Below the pieces are notes generated by a model. The model was not told the origin of the DNA, ran no database searches, and saw only the letters and a list, made by a program, of their open reading frames with translations. Of a DNA stretch of 64,000 bases, positions 32,979 to 44,088 are shown one piece after another. Source of the DNA: Heterocephalus glaber (Eukaryota; Chordata; Mammalia; Rodentia; Bathyergidae); NCBI RefSeq assembly GCF_000247695.1, contig NW_004624843.1, positions 5,610,604-5,674,603 on the forward strand. Direction: 5' to 3'. Position 1 is the stretch's first letter. Every line of letters starts with the position of its first letter. Made by a program: the position numbers and the translations under genes.

Positions 32979-35071
32979 TGCTATTTCTCCAAGAATACAC
33001 AAATCAGCTGTAATAATGTTTCCCCAAACACAGCCTTGGAATCTATTTACCTCTGAACCACAGCTTCATTCTGACCCAAGTTGGAAGTCTTCACATCTCC
33101 CCCTGGGCGTGGAACTCGAGTTCCCCAGTTCGTGGCTTTTTGACTCAGAACCAGCTCCAAAGAGGCCAGAAACTCAAAGAAAGCTGCAGGCGGCTGCTCC
33201 CATAGGCAGCACGGGTGCTGGGAAGACTTGTCCCCATGCCAGACGTCCTTTTAATCCAGAAACAAAGAACTTAGGAGTCATTTTAAGGTTCAAAGCTAAC
33301 TTCCTAAAAATGAACTTGGCAGAAAAGAAAGCTTTCCTCCAACACCCAAGAATCCACCAAGGAATGTTTTTATCACTTGGTTGAGAACAAAACACGCTTT
33401 TATAGAGGTACACACTTTCTGAGTGGCTTCACAACAGCATCATGAAAACCAGAGCTGGGGTGCAGGGCTCTACAAACTGGAAATTCCTGGGAATCTTTTG
33501 CCCCCTGGGTGGGAGTTACTGAGGCTCTGTTCAGCTGTAGAAAGGCTCTGATAGACAGTTGAGGATTTTAGTCTAATTATTTGGATGGCAGGGAAGGGAA
33601 AGGAATGGAAGCAGCTGAGGCCTGAAATGAAAGTGGGAGCCTGGGTGAGGGGCTGGGAGTCTTCACCACCTCGTCCCTGCTGGACACTGAGGGCCTGCAG
33701 CAGGCACTGTCCACCCCTTGCCACCTGGCTGCAGGAAACGCCTTTTCAGGATTTCCGTCATGGTGGCCGAAAGCCTGGTACAAGCATATGGATTTAGTAT
33801 TACCCTCCCCACAAATCGGCTAGCTAGGGCTGAGTTTTGCCACTTCTGGTGGGACCTGGATCAAGGTCCTCAGGCTCCAGCTTGTCTGCCTTCCTTCCCT
33901 GAGCTGGTCCCTGACCCAGGTTCCCAAGCTAATCTTGTCCTTTTAAGGCCACCATCCACGTGGCTCATCCTGCTGGAGAGGGGATGTATTGAAATCCATC
34001 TCCAAGACGAAACACATGCATGAGAGTAAAGAGTCAACACCCCATTTTTAGACTCATCAAAGTCGGGATAATTGATAATGAGAGCTTCTGGCCACAGGAG
34101 ACCCCAAGGCAGGTGCATGAAGCTTCAAACAAAGGTGACAGTGACAGAGGCAAAGCCAGCGGTGCTGGCCATGGAAGTGACAGGTGAATTTCGCTCGAGA
34201 CACACCAGCTGTCCAAACCCTCACCCCGGCCTTGTGAACTTCGGGGGTCCAGCATCGTGGGCGGGGCACACCCCATCTTCCCTCTCCCCTTGCATCCTGC
34301 AGTCAGTGTCACATGTCCTTTCAAGGCTCCCCTCCCACCTTCTTGAGGCCCCACTGCCCCTTTGTCATCTGAGTAGCGTTCTCTTTAAAGAACTTGTGAC
34401 TTTCCATTAGGATGTCAAAAAACGCTACCTTATTTCCAAGTCAGAGAGCCTCACTATATAACATATATAGCCACGTGCATCAGCGCTTCTTCTGCTACAA
34501 AACAGTGGATATTTGATGGAAGAATGTTTAACAATGCCCAGCCCGGAAGCCACCTCCTCCCTGCTCCCTCCCCGGGCCCCCCCTTGGCAATCCCCCCTCT
34601 CCTCATTTGAATGCGGGAATTATTTTCCACTCCAAACATTAGGTGAGTTGCTCAGACCCCTGGTGGCCTCCCAGGTAGCTGAGCCTTGGGGATTGTTGTC
34701 ACCCAGAGGATGGGGGACAGGCTGACAGCCTCCCTGGTGCTTCCTGCAGTCCTGAGATAGTGCTGAGATAGAGTCCCACCCCTGCTTTGACGTCCCCAAA
34801 GTGGACATGGAGACTGAGGCCAACAGAAGGGACTTCCTCCCTCCTGAGCGGCTGGGGGCTCGAGAGAGGGATGCCAGAGCCCCAGAAGGAAGCCCCACTC
34901 AGCCAGCCAACCCCGCTCAGTGCCGCGCCCAGTGACTGTCCACGCCCTGCGCTTTCCTCACTGAGTGGGCTTCCCGCCTAGTGGCCATCATCGCCCCACC
35001 CAGCCCACGTCCAGGCCTCGTAAGTGCTTTACCTGTGGGGGTTGACTTGACGGGGGCGGGGGGGGTAAACC
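32979..35071. other. unique sequence between the duplicated blocks
   Basis: No repeats or coding signals I can support. The open frames are short and contradict each other across strands. Confidence 0.4.
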
Positions 35072-35308
35072 CAGTAAACCCTGGTCACAGGGTCACTTTG
35101 GCGCCCACAGCTGGTGTCGGCCAGGCAGCCCTGGTCAGGGCCTCCTCGGGCTCCCTGTGGACTCCAGCAGGGACAGGTCAGGGAGCCAAGCAGTGTAGCC
35201 TGGGCCCCGAGAAGGCCGGGACAGCAGGACGACACGCATGAGACCCGACCCAGCAGGACCTGGCGCTGTTTGGGTTGGATGACTCTGGCCAGCTGCCCAC
35301 CTCGCTTC
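35072..35308 (+). repeat. local duplication, copy B
   Basis: The same 237-bp block as copy A in direct orientation, about 2.33 kb downstream, at roughly 85% identity by eye. Shared blocks include GGCCAGGCAGCC, GGACCTGGC and GGCCAGCTGCCCA. Confidence 0.8.
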
Positions 35309-35739
35309 AGTGTTACCTGATGGGGGTGAAGGGGACTTGCCCTGGAGGGGCACTAAGGGTGACTCAGCATGACAGCAGACTCCTTCCTGGGGAGGCCTCA
35401 GGCTCAGGGGGTGGCAGAGGGCACTGGTGCAAGAGACCCTTGGCAGCCAGGCACACAGGGTCCTCACTGTTTGTCCATGGCGAGAGCTTTGCAGACTGAG
35501 GAGGGAGGAGTCTCATGAGCAGAGCAAACGTGCAGTTTGCAAAGCAGTGATCCTGCTACGGGCCCGGCAATGCTGCTTACACCACCCTTTACCCACTGGG
35601 TTTCCTACCGGGACCCCAGGGGATTGAGTCCAAGACAACCTGGACTTGGGAAGATGGGGAGGAGAGCAGAGTCCAAGAGGGGTCCAGTGTCCACTTCAAG
35701 GACCAGAAAGCTCAAGAGTACCCAGGAACAAAAAGTAGG

Positions 35740-36945
35740 TAAAACTCTTGAAGACAGGCCAGGACTTTCTGAACAGAGCCCCAAATGCACAAAAAATAAC
35801 ACCAAAAATCAGCAAATGGGATCACATCAAATTAAAAAGCTTCTGGACAGCAAAGGAAAACAACCAACAGAGTGAAAAGACAACCTACAGAATGGGGGAA
35901 AACATTTACCAGCTACTCCTTAGGCAGAGGACTAATATTTAGAATATATAAAGAGCTCAAAATACAATTAGACCTCCCAAAATAAAAGACCCAACTAAGA
36001 AACAGGCAATTGAAACGAACAGACACAGTAAAAATGGCAGTAAAGACATTAAAAAATGCTCAACATCTCTGGCCATTACACGAATGCAAATTAAAACAGC
36101 CCTGAGATTCTACCTTACTCCAGAAAGAATAGTTATCATAAAGAGATCAAATAATAAATGCTGGTGAGGCTGTGGGGAAAAAGAAACCCTTTCACACTGT
36201 TGGTGGGAATGTAAACTAGTATAACCACTATGGAAATCAGTATGAAGATTCCTCAAAAAACTAAAGATAGGGCCAGGGATTTAGCTCAGTGGTTCTGCCC
36301 CTTGCCTCGCAAGCACAAGGACCCGAGTTTGATCCCCGGTACCAAAAAAACCCAAAAGACAAAAAAACTAAAGATAGAAATTCCATTCAACCCAGCTATT
36401 CCCCTTCTAGGTATCTTCCCCAAAGAGTTAAAGATATCATGTTATAGGGATCCATGACTACCCATATTCATAGCAGCACAATTCATAATAGCTAACTATT
36501 GAAAGCAGCCTATACATCCAACAACAGATGAATGGATAAAGAAAGTGTGGTCATTTATACACAGTGGAGTACTACTTTGCTATAAAGAAGGATAAACTTG
36601 GGTCACCTGTAGGAAAAACATGTGCACCTCCACACAATAATGTTAAGTGAAATAAACCAGACACACAAGCTTAAACACTGCACGGTTTTCGTATATGAAA
36701 AACCCAAAATATAAATAAATCAGAGAGCAAAATAAAAGAAAGATAATAGGAAACAGGGAGAGAGAAGTTTTGTAAATGGGAAGGGAGCCAGGAGATGGAG
36801 GGGAGAGGGAGGAGAGGAAGAAGTAAGAGGAATTCAGATGCGTTCTGCTCCTGGACCAACTCCTCACCGCCAATGCAGTCATTATGTCCTGCAAACATGT
36901 ACTAATAAACGTGCAAATGTGTACTAATAAAAAAAAGTTTTAAAG
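35740..36945 (+). repeat. L1 3' end, split by an ID SINE
   Basis: The stretch 'gatcacatcaaattaaaaagcttctggacagcaaagg' begins a run of ORF2 C-terminal blocks. Broken peptides include LKIEIPFNPAIPLLG near 36367-36411. The 3' UTR runs to about 36945 and resembles that of the L1 at 29-31 kb. Confidence 0.85.
36271..36361 (+). repeat. young ID SINE in the L1, with target-site duplication
   Basis: AAAAAACTAAAGATAG occurs at both 36255-36270 and 36362-36377, flanking an ID ending 'gatccccggtaccaaaaaaa'. Confidence 0.9.
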
Positions 36946-36970
36946 ACTCCCCAGGAGATATTGCCTTCTA

Positions 36971-37310
36971 CATTTTTTTTTTTTAAGTACTAGAGATTGA
37001 AACCAGAACCTTTGTACTGAGCTACATTCCCAGCCCTTTTTCGCATTTTTTATTTTGAGATAGGATCTTGCTAAATTTTTAGGGGCTTTTTTTTTTTTGG
37101 TCTTTTTTTTTCCACTTTTCTTTTTTGGTACCGGAAATCGAACCCAGGGCTTTGTGCTTGCCAGGCAGGTGCTGCACCATTGAGCTAAATCCCCGGCCCT
37201 AGGATCTTGCTAAATTGCTGAGTTGTCCAGGTTGGACTGGAGCTTGCAATTCTCCTGCCTCAGTCTCCAAGAGTGCTTGGATTACAGGAGAGGGCTGCCG
37301 CCCAGCTGGC
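36971..37310 (-). repeat. dimeric B1-dID type SINE, antisense, split by a younger ID
   Basis: An antisense ID half ('agtactagagattgaaacc ... gctacattcccagccc') runs into an antisense B1 half ('ttttgagataggatcttgctaaatt'). That half resumes at 37200 after the inserted ID and ends 'ggattacaggagagggctgccgcccagctgg'. Confidence 0.8.
37078..37199 (-). repeat. young ID SINE nested in the dimer, with target-site duplication
   Basis: TAGGATCTTGCTAAATT lies at 37061-37077 and 37200-37216, a perfect 17-bp duplication. The ID has a long T-rich (antisense A-tail) segment before 'ggtaccggaaatcgaacccagg'. Confidence 0.9.
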
Positions 37311-38494
37311 TTCTACTTTCCAAGGTGAAGCAGAGCCAAAGGGCTTCGCACAGCGTGGGCAGGAGTGAAAAAGAAAGGGAAAGTTGAAGGGGAAAAGCAA
37401 AGAAAGAAGAAGAGGACTGGACCAGGAAACATGTACAACATTCGAAGCACACAAATCAAAAATTCCCAGCGCGACACAGCTGGTGGCCATGTTACCGTCC
37501 CAATGTCGATCAAACTGAGAAATAAGAACTTTCTTCTCTTACCTCCGAGAAAACTGTCCCTGCTGGGTCATTCCAGGCTGTGGCTTCGAGCCAGCTGGGC
37601 ACACACACTGGGAAGACTGCAGGGGCGGGGTCCCTTGTCCCCCTGAGCCAGGTCCCTGAGCAGGGGGCACCGTGGGACACCGGGGCAGTGGGCTGTCACT
37701 TCACACCGCTGTGCCCAAGTGCACTTCCTGCCCCTGAGATGTGAGCTGGAGGCCCCAGCCCCTCACAGTCTGCACCCACATTTATCAGCAGGGCGCCCTA
37801 CTGGTGCGCAGCCTATGCAGTTCCGGCCACCTCTCTTAGCGGGTCTCCAGGCTTAGTTTAACGCTGGGCCACAGTCCTTCTGAGATTTGCAATGATTTTT
37901 TCACAAGGGGCCCTGCAAGAGATGCAGCTGCTCCTATTTATTCTCTTGCTTGTCCCCACAGAGAGAACAATAACCAAGGCCAGGGCTCCTGTTGTCCAGG
38001 AGCAGGGCCTGGGCTCCTGTCCGCCCGAGCAGGGACTCTGTTTCCTGTCACCTTTCATCTCTTCTCATTCAGAAACACTAAAACTGTCCACTCACCTCAG
38101 GAGCAGCTCCTGGGCGGGGTCCCCCGATCAGCTTTCCCTCTCTGACCACTGTGCTGTCCAGGTGCCCCAGCACAAGCCCATGGTCCTCAGCTGGATCCAC
38201 AGCTCTCAGCTCTGTCCCAGAGAGCCCCAGCCCAGCGTCGCGTCCTTTTCAGGCGAAGCTTCCCTGGGGAGCATTCCTGACCTTTAGACCTGCCTGGCCC
38301 TCGGCTGGCCCGGTGCCCGGCCGGACTGGTACTTCCTGGCTGGGTGTTTACCTGCCTGGGCCCCCACACACCTGACCAGAGGCCACACAGGGGGTACCGT
38401 GCCTCCCAGGCAGGGCAGGGAATGGCTAGAATGGCTCCCCCAGTGTGAGGTCATACTGATTGTCCCCAAAGGAGGGACACTTGCTCCACACACT
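37311..38494. other. repeat-free GC-rich block, possible site of the NGEF 5' end
   Basis: This is the longest repeat-free, fairly GC-rich block in the interval where a 5' non-coding NGEF exon might be expected from the human spacing. I see no decisive promoter or splice signal, so no exon is called. Confidence 0.2.
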
Positions 38495-38885
38495 CCACTA
38501 TGATAGACAGTTAAAGTAGATAGAGATTAATAGACAGTCAGACAGAGGTGGACTCTTGAGAGATTCAGTGAAAAAGATGAAAACACATCAAAATTGTGAC
38601 CAGAGGTGCATCTGAAGAAGGCCGGGTCTCAAGGTGGTGACGTAATGTCCAGGCCCGTGAGTCTCCCTGGACATAACAGCAGCTTGGGATTCTACTGTCA
38701 TTAGCACCCCCCAGCACCACAGGCATCGTGGGTGACCAGAACACCTGGCCCATCCTCTCATCCCTTCCTGTCCCTTTCAAAGAATGCCTTTGTTCCATCT
38801 GGTCAGACGTTCTAGACAGGCTAAGGTGAATGATGCTCGCCGCATACCCTTGCCATGTCCCTTGTTTCCCTACTGGATCGATGCA
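38495..38885 (+). mobile_element. partial ERV LTR (family A)
   Basis: The stretch 'gatagacagttaaagtagatagag', then 'aaggccgggtctcaagg', then 'cccttgccatgtcccttgtttccctactggatcgatg', matches the first half of the LTR at 29260. It stops abruptly where the next LTR begins. Confidence 0.7.
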
Positions 38886-39485
38886 GCTATGCTTTTATAG
38901 ACAGCTAAATTAGGTAGAAATATTATAGGCAGTCAGAAAATTATAGGCATCAAAAGATGAAAACATGTCACAACTGTGGCCGAAGGTGCATCTGTTGGAG
39001 GCCAGGCCTCAAGATGAAGACAAAATGATAAAGCCTACATGTTTCCCCCAGGGATAAAAGAAGCAGTAACACCTGGCCCAATAAAGTCTAGATAGACAGC
39101 AGTCACCCTGGTGGATGACCAAGACTCCAGATCCATCCTTCCCTAAAAGAGGCCCTTTTCTTTCCTTGTACACTTGCTACTGGACCTCCTTCCCCATTGG
39201 ATCAATAATTACCTACGCAACTATACTTGTAATCTTATTGGTTGATCATAGTTTTGTCCCATGTTGTAGCCACCTTGTGATTTTGCTCTGTAACACTTCC
39301 CCTGTGAAGTGGGGTCTGTGGCAACACACTCGGGCCCCCTCCTGTCTCTCAGGAGCTTTCTCTCAACAAACCTGCCCTGCTCTTCATCCCCTTTATCCTT
39401 GAAATTCATTCTTTGATATTTGATGTCCAGGAGGCAATGAACTCAGCACTTCTGACATCCAGCAGGTGGGAGTTATTGTTCCCCT
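38886..39485 (+). mobile_element. ERV LTR (family A), directly abutting the partial copy
   Basis: The copy begins 'ttttatagacagctaaattaggtagaaatattata'. It carries 'ctctgtaacacttccc' at the TATA position and ends near 'agcaggtgggagttattg'. No ERV internal sequence is attached. Confidence 0.75.
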
Positions 39486-39589
39486 ACTCCCCGCACCAGC
39501 TGGGCCAGCAGCACAGTGTCAAATCTGAGTGGTGGGCAAAGTTTGGGTCCTCTGTGCTTCTATTCCCTTTAAAAAAAGAAAAAAACTCT

Positions 39590-40155
39590 TTCATACATAT
39601 AGATGTCTCTTTTTGTTATAAACAAACTCCTATTAATTGTACAAATTAATTGGGTCTGCAGTGCCATTTCCGTCATGGATGCATCGTGCTTTGTTCCCCC
39701 CACCGCCCTCTCCTGCTTGCCCCCCCTTCCTTCTCCGCCTGCCTTAGATCCTCTTGTTTCCCTCCTTGTCCGCTTCCCGGTCCTAATAGAGTCTCTCTGT
39801 TACTTTCAGGTCATCCTTTTTTGGTCCGTTTCTTTCCACCTAGAAGGGGAAATATGTGCTATTTGTCTGTGTCTGGACATTTTCTGAACATGGGGACCTC
39901 CGGGCCCACCCGTTTTCCTGCACATGACAGGTTTCGCTCTTGATGGTGGAATGAACTTCCACTGTGTAGACACACAGCCTATTTTCCTGATATCTTTATC
40001 TGCTGGCAGGCACCAGGCTGACCCCATACCTTGGCTACTGTGAACAGTGCTCCAGTGAAGACAGGAACACAGACATCTCTTTCATATGCTCACTTCAGTT
40101 CCTTCAGCTATGTGCCCAAGGAGTGGTACAGCTGGATAATATGGAAGGTGTATTT
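39590..40155 (-). repeat. L1 3' end, antisense
   Basis: The stretches 'ggtggaatgaacttccactgtgtagacacac', 'accttggctactgtgaacagtgctccagtgaa' and 'ccaaggagtggtacagctggataatatgg' are antisense ORF2 C-terminal and 3' UTR blocks of an old L1. Confidence 0.65.
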
Positions 40156-40157
40156 AT

Positions 40158-40325
40158 TTATTTTGCAATCCTGGGGACTGAACTCAAGGCTTTCTCATTG
40201 AGCTACATTGTTAGCCCCTTTTTACATTTTTAAAATTTGAGACAGGGTCTCACTAAGTTGCTAAGTTGTCCAGGCTGGGCTTGAACATCCAATCCTTAGC
40301 CTCTCAGAGTGCTGGGATTAGGGGT
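40158..40325 (-). repeat. dimeric B1-dID type SINE, antisense
   Basis: The ID half reads 'caatcctggggactgaactcaagg' and the B1 half 'gagacagggtctcactaagttgc ... agtgctgggatta'. Confidence 0.75.
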
Positions 40326-40384
40326 CTACTTCTCACTTACTGCCTTGTACAGAATCCTGTTCCATCATTATTGACATTATTATT

Positions 40385-40700
40385 CCTAATAGCTTCCTTC
40401 TACTGAGTGCTTACCACCTCACAGGCCCTGGGGTAAGTGTGTTAGTCTGTTTACATCATCCTGTGCCATTCCTGTGAGCAGAGAATTATACTCATTTAAG
40501 GAAATACAGGCTCTTAGAAACTGATCATCTTGGGGCCAAGGATTTAGCTCAGTGGTTTCGCCACCTGCTGCACAAGCGCAAGGACCCAAGTTCAATCCCC
40601 GGTACCAAAAACAAAACAAAACAAAACTGATCAGCTAAAAAGTTGGAGGTCTAGGATTCAAACCCAAGCCAAATCCTGGGCTCTTAACCACTACCATTAT
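40385..40700 (+). repeat. MIR SINE split by an ID
   Basis: The stretch 'ctgagtgcttaccacctcacaggcc ... gaattatactcatttaaggaaatacaggctc' resumes after the ID with 'gttggaggtctaggattcaaacccaagcc'. Confidence 0.7.
40531..40623 (+). repeat. young ID SINE nested in the MIR
   Basis: AAACTGATCA occurs at both 40518-40527 and 40624-40633. The ID body ends 'caagttcaatccccggtacc' and has a CAAAA-rich tail. Confidence 0.9.
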
Positions 40701-40749
40701 TGGCTAAGTTTAATTGCCACAATACCCATCTTTGCATAAAATTGAAGTG

Positions 40750-40945
40750 AGCCAGTTGTGGTGGTGCATGCCTATAATCCCAGCACTCTGGGAAGCTGAG
40801 GCAGGAGGATCAAAAGTTTGAGCTCATCCTGGGCAACTTAACAACTTAATGAGGCCGTGTCCCAGAATTGTATATGAATAAAGGGCTGGAGATGTAGCTT
40901 AGTGCGAAGGCCCTGGTTCCATCCCCAGCACCTGGGGTAGGGTGG
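40750..40945 (+). repeat. dimeric B1-dID type SINE
   Basis: The stretch 'agccagttgtggtggtgcatgcctataatcccagc' is followed by 'gggctggagatgtagcttagtgcgaagg'. Confidence 0.85.
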
Positions 40946-41555
40946 GGGGATGGACACTCTCCAGTGAGCCCTTGTTTAGCTGTCTATTGCTGGTAACACA
41001 TTAACCCAAAGGCATGAGCAACACACTCTTGTAACACAAGTTCCTGGGGTTAGGAATCTGGCCCAGCTTGGCCAGATTTCCTGCTTAGGGTTTCTCTCAG
41101 GCTGCAGTTAAGGTGACCACAGGAAGGCCAACCTCATGAGGACATTGTCAGGACTGATTTCCTTGGAGGCTACTGGCCTGTGGGCCTCAGTTCCCCACTG
41201 GCTGTGGGCTATAGCCATGGGCTGTGCTGTTGCCTCTCCACCCTGGCAGCTGGTTCATGGGAGTCCAGTGGAGTCCAGAGAGGTGGCAGGCAGGGTTCCT
41301 GCACTCTGCTCATGGAATCAACACCCCAGCACTGGTTCTGTGCTCTACCGGTTAGAAGGACGTCAGCAGGTGCAGCCCACATGCAAAGGCAGGGATTGCA
41401 CAAGGACATGGGTACCAGGAGGGGGAGATCACTGAGGGCCATCCTGGGAAGCTGTCTGCTGCAGTCATAGCCATTTGATTTCCACAAAATGTCAGTTTCA
41501 TTTCTGCCTCTGAGAGCCACATGGAAGCAGTCTCTCATCCATCAACTGTTTATCC
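40946..41555. other. no feature recognised
   Basis: Unique sequence. Several overlapping plus and minus open frames lack family signatures. Confidence 0.4.
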
Positions 41556-41836
41556 TTCTTTCCTTCTATCCATCCATCCATGTGTCCATGTATCCATCCA
41601 TGCTTCTTTCCTTCCATCTATCCATGCCTTCATTCATTGCTTTGGGTTTTTTTTGGGGGGGGGGGTTGGTACTGGGGATCAAACATTGCTTTGTTTTTTG
41701 AGACAAGGGTCTCACTATGCCATTCAGGCTGGCCTGAACTCACTGTGTAGCCCAGGCTGGCCTCAAACTTGTAGCAATCCTCGTGCCTCAGCCTCCTAAT
41801 TGCTGAGATTACAGGCCTGCATCACCATGCTTGGAG
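41556..41836 (-). repeat. (CCAT)n run and antisense ID/B1 SINE
   Basis: The tetranucleotide run lies at about 41560-41635. A short ID remnant ('ggtactggggatcaaac') and an antisense B1 (about 41700-41836) follow. GCCTTCATTCATT flanks the SINE on both sides, a probable target duplication. Confidence 0.75.
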
Positions 41837-42136
41837 CCTTCATTCATTTAACAAACATTTGAGGAGAACACACATTAGATCAGAAGATACCAGAATAAAT
41901 GCAATCATTCCCTCTTCTGCCTCACCGCCCCCTGACACCAAAGGTTCCAAGTAGAGCCTCCACGTAGGTGGGATTGGGGAGGTGTCCTTGGGTGCTGTCC
42001 CTCACAATGTCACCTTTCCTTCTTCCACCAGGCCCTCTGATACCACATGTCTGAGACCCTGGCCATCCTGCTCACTCTTCCTATCTCACTCATTTAAAAA
42101 CATATTTTGAGCTTCTCCTAAATGCAAAGAGTCATG
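41837..42136. other. no feature recognised
   Basis: Unique sequence between the SINE and the ERV complex. Confidence 0.4.
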
Positions 42137-42172
42137 GTATTACAGATAGCTAAGTTAGGTAGAAATATTATA
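42137..42172 (+). mobile_element. 5' remnant of a third ERV LTR (family A)
   Basis: The stretch 'tattacagatagctaagttagg' plus 'agaaatattata' is the first about 35 bp of the family A LTR. It then joins directly to a copy of the internal 3' end at 42174. Confidence 0.7.
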
Positions 42173-42283
42173 CCTCTGGGTCAGAGGAGCCATCAGACAA
42201 CCCCCTTCACCCAGAAGCAGCCAGAACAGTCATGGCCCCTTGCTCTCTCATGACAGTTGGGCTACCTCTTCAGAGGGGGGGAA

Positions 42284-42905
42284 TATTATAGACAGCTAAA
42301 TTAGCTAGAAATATTATAGGCGGTCAGACAGGGCTAAGCCCTCAAGGGAGTTAGTACAGAGGATGAGAACACATTACAACTGTAACTAGAGGTGCATCCA
42401 TTGAAGGCCAGGCCTCAAGATAAGGACCAGGTCTACATACCTCCCCAAGGGATAAGATAAGTAGTATCACCTGGTCCAACAAAGTCTAGATAGACATCAG
42501 TCACCCAGATGGGTGGTCAGAACCTCCTAATCCATCCCTTCCTAAAAAGGTCCTTGTTCTTTCCATGTACCCTTGCTACGTGACTTGCTTCCCCATTGGA
42601 TCAGTATTACTTAAGCTGCTATACTTGTAATCTTATTGGTTGATCATAGTCTTGACCCACATTATGTCCACCTCATGATTTTCTCTATAAAAGTTCCTTT
42701 GAGAAGTGGGCTTGTTAGCAAGCCACTTTAGAGTTCCCTCCCATTTCTCAGGAGCTATCTCTCTTGAAAAAATTTTTCCACACTTAACCTTCATTGTTCC
42801 TTAAAATTCATTTTTCGATTTTGGGGAACACAAACTTGGTGTAGCTGACATCTAACAGGTTGGGAGTTACGTTTATTCCCCCTAAATCATTTGGAAATTC
42901 CATCA
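42284..42905 (+). mobile_element. ERV LTR (family A), middle copy of a three-LTR array
   Basis: It is preceded by a purine-rich tract (AGAGGGGGGGAA, polypurine-tract-like) ending at 42283. It contains 'ctctataaaagttcc' near 42683 and ends near 'gaaattccatca'. The PPT-like tract and upstream 110 bp recur before the next LTR. Confidence 0.8.
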
Positions 42906-44088
42906 AGATAATTGGAAGGAGGTAAGAGTTGCTTTTGATTCATGGATTCTGGATTGTGAGTGGTTTAGGTAATCAGAAATTGTCTTCCTTGTTTGTCAGT
43001 TATTTATGCCTTGAATTTTTATGTCTTGTCTTTTTTTTACACACTGTTTTTGCTGAAATGATGACAAATGTAAATTGAGAACATGGGAATATTATGATGT
43101 TTCTTTGATGGGACATTTTATTTTTGCAGCCAGGTCTTGTATTCCTGTTTTGTCAATGCTGCATTTGGGCTTACTAGTTCCTGAATTTATTGGTGTTCCT
43201 TGCTTGGCTTGTTTGTCTTATCTTAGACAGCAGTGATAGAAAAATGTAATCGTAGAGTGTTCCCCTAGTAGACTTTGTTTTTTGTTTTTTTGGTACCAGG
43301 GATTGAACTCACGACCTTGCACTTGTGAGATAGGAGTGGTGCCACTGAGCTAAATCCCCACCCCCACCCCAGTAGACTTCGATACTAATCAAAATGTGAA
43401 CTTATGAAGTGATATAAAATGGGACTTTTTATGAAATGTAGGTTACATTTAGGAAATAGACATGCCTATTAATAAATCACAGGGCTCTAACTGCCAGTCA
43501 AAAGACAATAGGCTGGCAGCTGTTCTTAAGACTTGGAAGGCAGATTTCACTGGGACAGTCTGGCCTGATCTCCCCGCTACACTCCAGAGGAGAATGTCAA
43601 GCCTGCTGTGCCTCAGTTTCCTTTAAGTCCTGATCTTTCACTGGTGAGGAGGAAATCTTAGCTCTTGAGATTCCCCCCTTTCACCTTTCCAGGCTGAGGG
43701 TGACAGCTCATGGGCAAATTGTCTCAACTCACCATGAGCATGAGAAGAAAAGGCTTCCTTTTTCTGATCTAATTTCTGATCTTTTCTTGTGAGTTTGGAG
43801 TGTCCTGTTTTTTGGAGGCATGTTTCTGCTAAATATTAAAGAGGGAAAAACCTTGAACCATCTCAACCTTTCCCTCCTATCCAATAACTAAGAACTTTTA
43901 AGCTGAGCCCATTGAAAATGAGCATTTGCTAACACTGAAGACAAGGTAGTCATCTTAGACAAAGAACACATACCCTGTCTCTGGGTCAGAGGAGCCATCA
44001 GACAATCCCCTTCACCCAGAAGCAGCCAGAACAGTCATGGCCCCTTGCTCTCTCATGACAGTTGGGCTACCTCTTCAGAGGGGGGGAA
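42906..44088 (+). mobile_element. non-coding ERV internal region
   Basis: About 1.2 kb between two direct LTRs. It has no gag, pol or env reading frame, so it is a heavily deleted or non-autonomous element. It ends in a polypurine-like tract (44076-44088). An antisense ID (43276-43372) is inserted, flanked by AGTAGACTT on each side. The last 110 bp (43979-44088) are almost identical to 42174-42283. Confidence 0.65.
43276..43372 (-). repeat. ID SINE, antisense, in the ERV internal region
   Basis: The stretch 'ggtaccagggattgaactcacgacc ... ccactgagctaaatccccacccc' is flanked by AGTAGACTT on both sides. Confidence 0.85.
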
